From positions 1 through 5,546 of the forward strand of contig CANQER010000071.1 of assembly GCA_947595415.1 (NCBI GenBank): DNA of 5,546 nt, in the 5' to 3' direction. Position 1 is the stretch's first letter; each line of letters begins with the position of its first letter. The notes beneath the pieces were generated by a model. That model had not been told where the DNA came from. It made no database searches and was given only the letters and a program-made list of their open reading frames with translations. Made by a program: the position numbers and the translations under genes. This DNA is from an uncultured Bacilli bacterium. GTDB lineage: Bacteria > Bacillota_I > Bacilli_A > RF39 > UBA660. This document shows, piece after piece, positions 3,557 through 5,546 of the stretch.

Positions 3557-5546
3557 ATGAAAAAAACTAATAAAAAACCAGTTAAAAAAGCTAATAAAGG
3601 TTGGTCTATTATTTTATTGATATGTTTAATTATAAACCTTTTAGCTAGTATTTATATGTTATATTCGATATCTTTATTAGATGGAATTGAAAATGTAATA
3701 AGAGCTGTTTTAGCGATAGTAATTGTTGTAATATTTTTAGTAATATCTAGAAAGTTATACAAAAACAACAAAAAGTTCAAATTAAAAGGTAGTATTATTT
3801 TAGTTATCATAACCCTACTTTATAGTGGTGCTTTAGTATATGTATCTTACAATATTGATAAAGCTATTGATAGTATATCTTTGATGAGTAGTAATAGTAC
3901 AACTTATAGTAGTAGTATTGTTGCCTTAAAGGATAGTAAAGCTAAAGATATAGATGATATTAAGGATCAAAAGATTGGACTTTTAAACGATAAAAATAGT
4001 ATGGATGGGTATAAGATACCTTTAGAAATTATAAAAGAAAACAAGTTTAAGGATGAACAAATAGTTAAATATAATGATTATATTGAGGCTATTAAGGCTT
4101 TGTATGATAAAAAAATAGATTTTGTTTTTCTTCCTACTAATTATGATGTTTTGTTTAAAAACATTGATGGTTTTGAGGATATAAAAGAGGAAACTAAAAT
4201 TATCTATACTAAGGATAAGAAGGTAAAAAATAATAATACTAATAATGGTAAGATTACTAAACCTTTTACTTTACTGTTAATGGGTGTTGATTCTCCTGTA
4301 GAAAGTATTAAAAATAGTTCGTTTAATGGGGATGCTTTAATGTTAATTACTTTTAATCCTAAGACTTTGAATGCTACAATTATGAGTATTCCAAGAGATA
4401 GTTATGTTCCTATTGCTTGTTTTGACAATAAAAGGCGTAATAAGATTACTCATGCTGCTTGGTATGGTCAAGATTGTATGATTAAGACGATTGAAGGATT
4501 TACTGGTATAAATATTGATTATTATTTTAAGATTAATTTTAAAGGTGTTGTTAAGTTAGTTGATGCTCTAGGTGGGGTTGATGTTGATGTTGAATATAGT
4601 TTTTGTGAACAAGATAGTAATCGTAAATGGGGAAACAATACTGTGTATGTTAAGGAAGGTAAACAAACTCTAACTGGGGAACAAGCGTTAGCGTATTCTA
4701 GAAATAGACATTACTGGCCTAATAAATGTAGTGCTGAGTGGAATAATGGTACACGTAATGATTTTATAAGGGGTTCTCACCAACAAGAGGTTGTTAGGGC
4801 TATTCTTAATAAGGCTAAAAATATTAAGTCTGTTGATAAGCTTCAAACGATTTTAAAGACTATTAGTAAGAGTATGGAAACTAATATGTCGACTTCACAA
4901 ATTCTATCTTTCTATGATATTGGTAAGGATATTCTTATGAAGAGTAATGGTAGTAATCTAAATGATATTATAGGAATGAATAGATTATATTTAAGTGGTT
5001 ATGATAAGTATATTTATGATTATGATGATATTAGTGGTAAGGGTACTAGACTTTCTTTATACAACTATGTTTTATATCAAGGTAGTATTGATGATATAGT
5101 TGAGGCTATGAAGATTAATTTAGGTCTTACTACTCCTAAGATGGTTAAGAAGTTTAGTTTTGATGTTGATGAAGATTATGAGGAACAAATAATTGGTAAG
5201 GGTACTTATAATGAAAGTTCTATTACTCTCCTTCCTAATTTTGTGGGTTCTGATAAAAGTGTAGCTGTTAATTTTGGATATAGTAATGGAATTAGTGTTA
5301 ATGTTAAAACTGTAAGTAGAGGTTCTGGTTATTATGTAGGTCAAATTATTAGTCAAAGTGCTCCTGATGGAATGGATATTAGATATTTGAATAGTTTTAC
5401 AATTACAGTTGTAGGTAGTATTACTTCTACTCCTACTCCAAGTACTGATGATGAAGAAGATAATACTAATGAAGATCCAGTTGCTCCTTTACTACCAGAG
5501 GAAGATACTAGTGATGATGAAAATAGTAGTGATGATACTACTACTG
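3557..5546 (+). CDS. LytR-CpsA-Psr (LCP) family protein with solute-binding-like and PASTA-like domains, C-terminus cut off
   Basis: Open for 663 codons with no stop before the window end. ATG 3557 has AGGAGG 4 bases upstream; the ATG at 3553 touches the site and stops after five codons. LCP enzymes transfer undecaprenyl-linked glycopolymers (teichoic acid or capsule type) to peptidoglycan outside the membrane. Order: basic residues 1-14; three membrane helices at about 17-39, 46-64 and 79-98; residues 120-225 resembling part of a solute-binding protein (IVALKDSKAKDIDDIKDQ KIGLLND, later YIEAIKALYDKKIDFVFLP); LCP domain at about 236-425; PASTA-like domain at 558-620 (LPNFVGSDKS ... GQIISQSAPDG ... 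FTITVVG); acidic Thr/Ser tail from 625. LCP marks are FTLLLMGVDS, GDALMLITFNPKT, MSIPRDSYV (Arg280, Asp281), DYYFKINFKGVVKLVDALGG and LTGEQALAYSRNRH (Arg382, Arg384). Four cysteines (288, 307, 350, 391) fall in the LCP domain. Lys codon use shifts to AAG after about residue 135. It has its own promoter. Family assignment is firm; the exact polymer is unknown. Confidence 0.93.
   Translation, partial: MKKTNKKPVKKANKGWSIILLICLIINLLASIYMLYSISLLDGIENVIRAVLAIVIVVIFLVISRKLYKNNKKFKLKGSIILVIITLLYSGALVYVSYNIDKAIDSISLMSSNSTTYSSSIVALKDSKAKDIDDIKDQKIGLLNDKNSMDGYKIPLEIIKENKFKDEQIVKYNDYIEAIKALYDKKIDFVFLPTNYDVLFKNIDGFEDIKEETKIIYTKDKKVKNNNTNNGKITKPFTLLLMGVDSPVESIKNSSFNGDALMLITFNPKTLNATIMSIPRDSYVPIACFDNKRRNKITHAAWYGQDCMIKTIEGFTGINIDYYFKINFKGVVKLVDALGGVDVDVEYSFCEQDSNRKWGNNTVYVKEGKQTLTGEQALAYSRNRHYWPNKCSAEWNNGTRNDFIRGSHQQEVVRAILNKAKNIKSVDKLQTILKTISKSMETNMSTSQILSFYDIGKDILMKSNGSNLNDIIGMNRLYLSGYDKYIYDYDDISGKGTRLSLYNYVLYQGSIDDIVEAMKINLGLTTPKMVKKFSFDVDEDYEEQIIGKGTYNESSITLLPNFVGSDKSVAVNFGYSNGISVNVKTVSRGSGYYVGQIISQSAPDGMDIRYLNSFTITVVGSITSTPTPSTDDEEDNTNEDPVAPLLPEEDTSDDENSSDDTTT

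Noticed and set aside
3553..3570. ATG at 3553 as an alternative start or a leader mini-gene before the LCP gene
   Set aside because: It abuts AGGAGG with no spacer and reads only ATG-TAT-GAA-AAA-AAC-TAA, so 3557 is the working start. A regulatory role of the overlapping starts cannot be shown from the sequence.
5120..5356. 78-codon minus-strand open frame inside the LCP gene
   Set aside because: It is the antisense shadow of the PASTA-like region. Its Thr/Ile/Asn/Ser-only composition reflects the repetitive AGT/ACT/AAT/GAT codons of the plus strand, and it has no ribosome binding site.
5410..5546. Triplet repeats (GAT, ACT, AGT, GAA) near the window end as a microsatellite or repeat element
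   Set aside because: The triplets are in frame and encode the acidic Asp/Glu/Thr/Ser tail of the LCP protein. No longer unit recurs, so low-complexity coding explains them.

Overview
The window is AT-rich (roughly a quarter to 30 % G+C by eye). It has strong AGGAGG ribosome binding sites, Gram-positive-type envelope proteins (LytR-CpsA-Psr enzyme with a PASTA-like domain, type II lipoprotein signal, FtsW/RodA-family protein, a YjcZ-like tiny membrane protein) and a type 2 peptide deformylase. This points to a low-GC Bacillota, and an uncultured gut-associated Bacilli or Clostridia lineage is plausible. Tryptophan is read from TGG, the complete genes end in TAA or TAG, and no in-frame TGA was found, so the standard code fits. 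The lineage is inferred from style, not from a marker gene.

Layout: (1) 1-139, minus strand: the first 46 codons of an FtsW/RodA/SpoVE-family protein, with its own extended -10 promoter. (2) 268-429, plus: a 53-residue Gly/Tyr-rich protein with one C-terminal membrane helix, resembling the YjcZ family. (3) 429-452: a terminator hairpin shared by this gene and the convergent lipoprotein gene (451-867, minus). (4) 868-994: a divergent control region with back-to-back promoters, a GGACA/TGTCC palindrome and a repeated CATACATTT. (5) 995-3463, plus: a two-gene operon of peptide deformylase (def) and a membrane-anchored, PAPS-independent arylsulfate sulfotransferase, closed by a hairpin terminator. 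(6) 3493-3521: a good sigma-A-type promoter driving (7) a long LCP-family gene from 3557 that runs off the window end.

Most genes act at or outside the membrane: wall synthesis (FtsW/RodA-like), attachment of glycopolymers to peptidoglycan (LCP), a surface lipoprotein and an exported sulfotransferase. Deformylase is the housekeeping exception, and its stop codon overlaps the ribosome binding site of the sulfotransferase, so the two are probably translated in a linked way. The most unusual protein is the LCP enzyme. It has three N-terminal membrane helices, a segment like half of a periplasmic solute-binding protein, then the LCP catalytic domain carrying four cysteines, a PASTA-like domain and an acidic Thr/Ser-rich tail. 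No tRNA, rRNA, CRISPR array, insertion sequence or prophage gene was seen.
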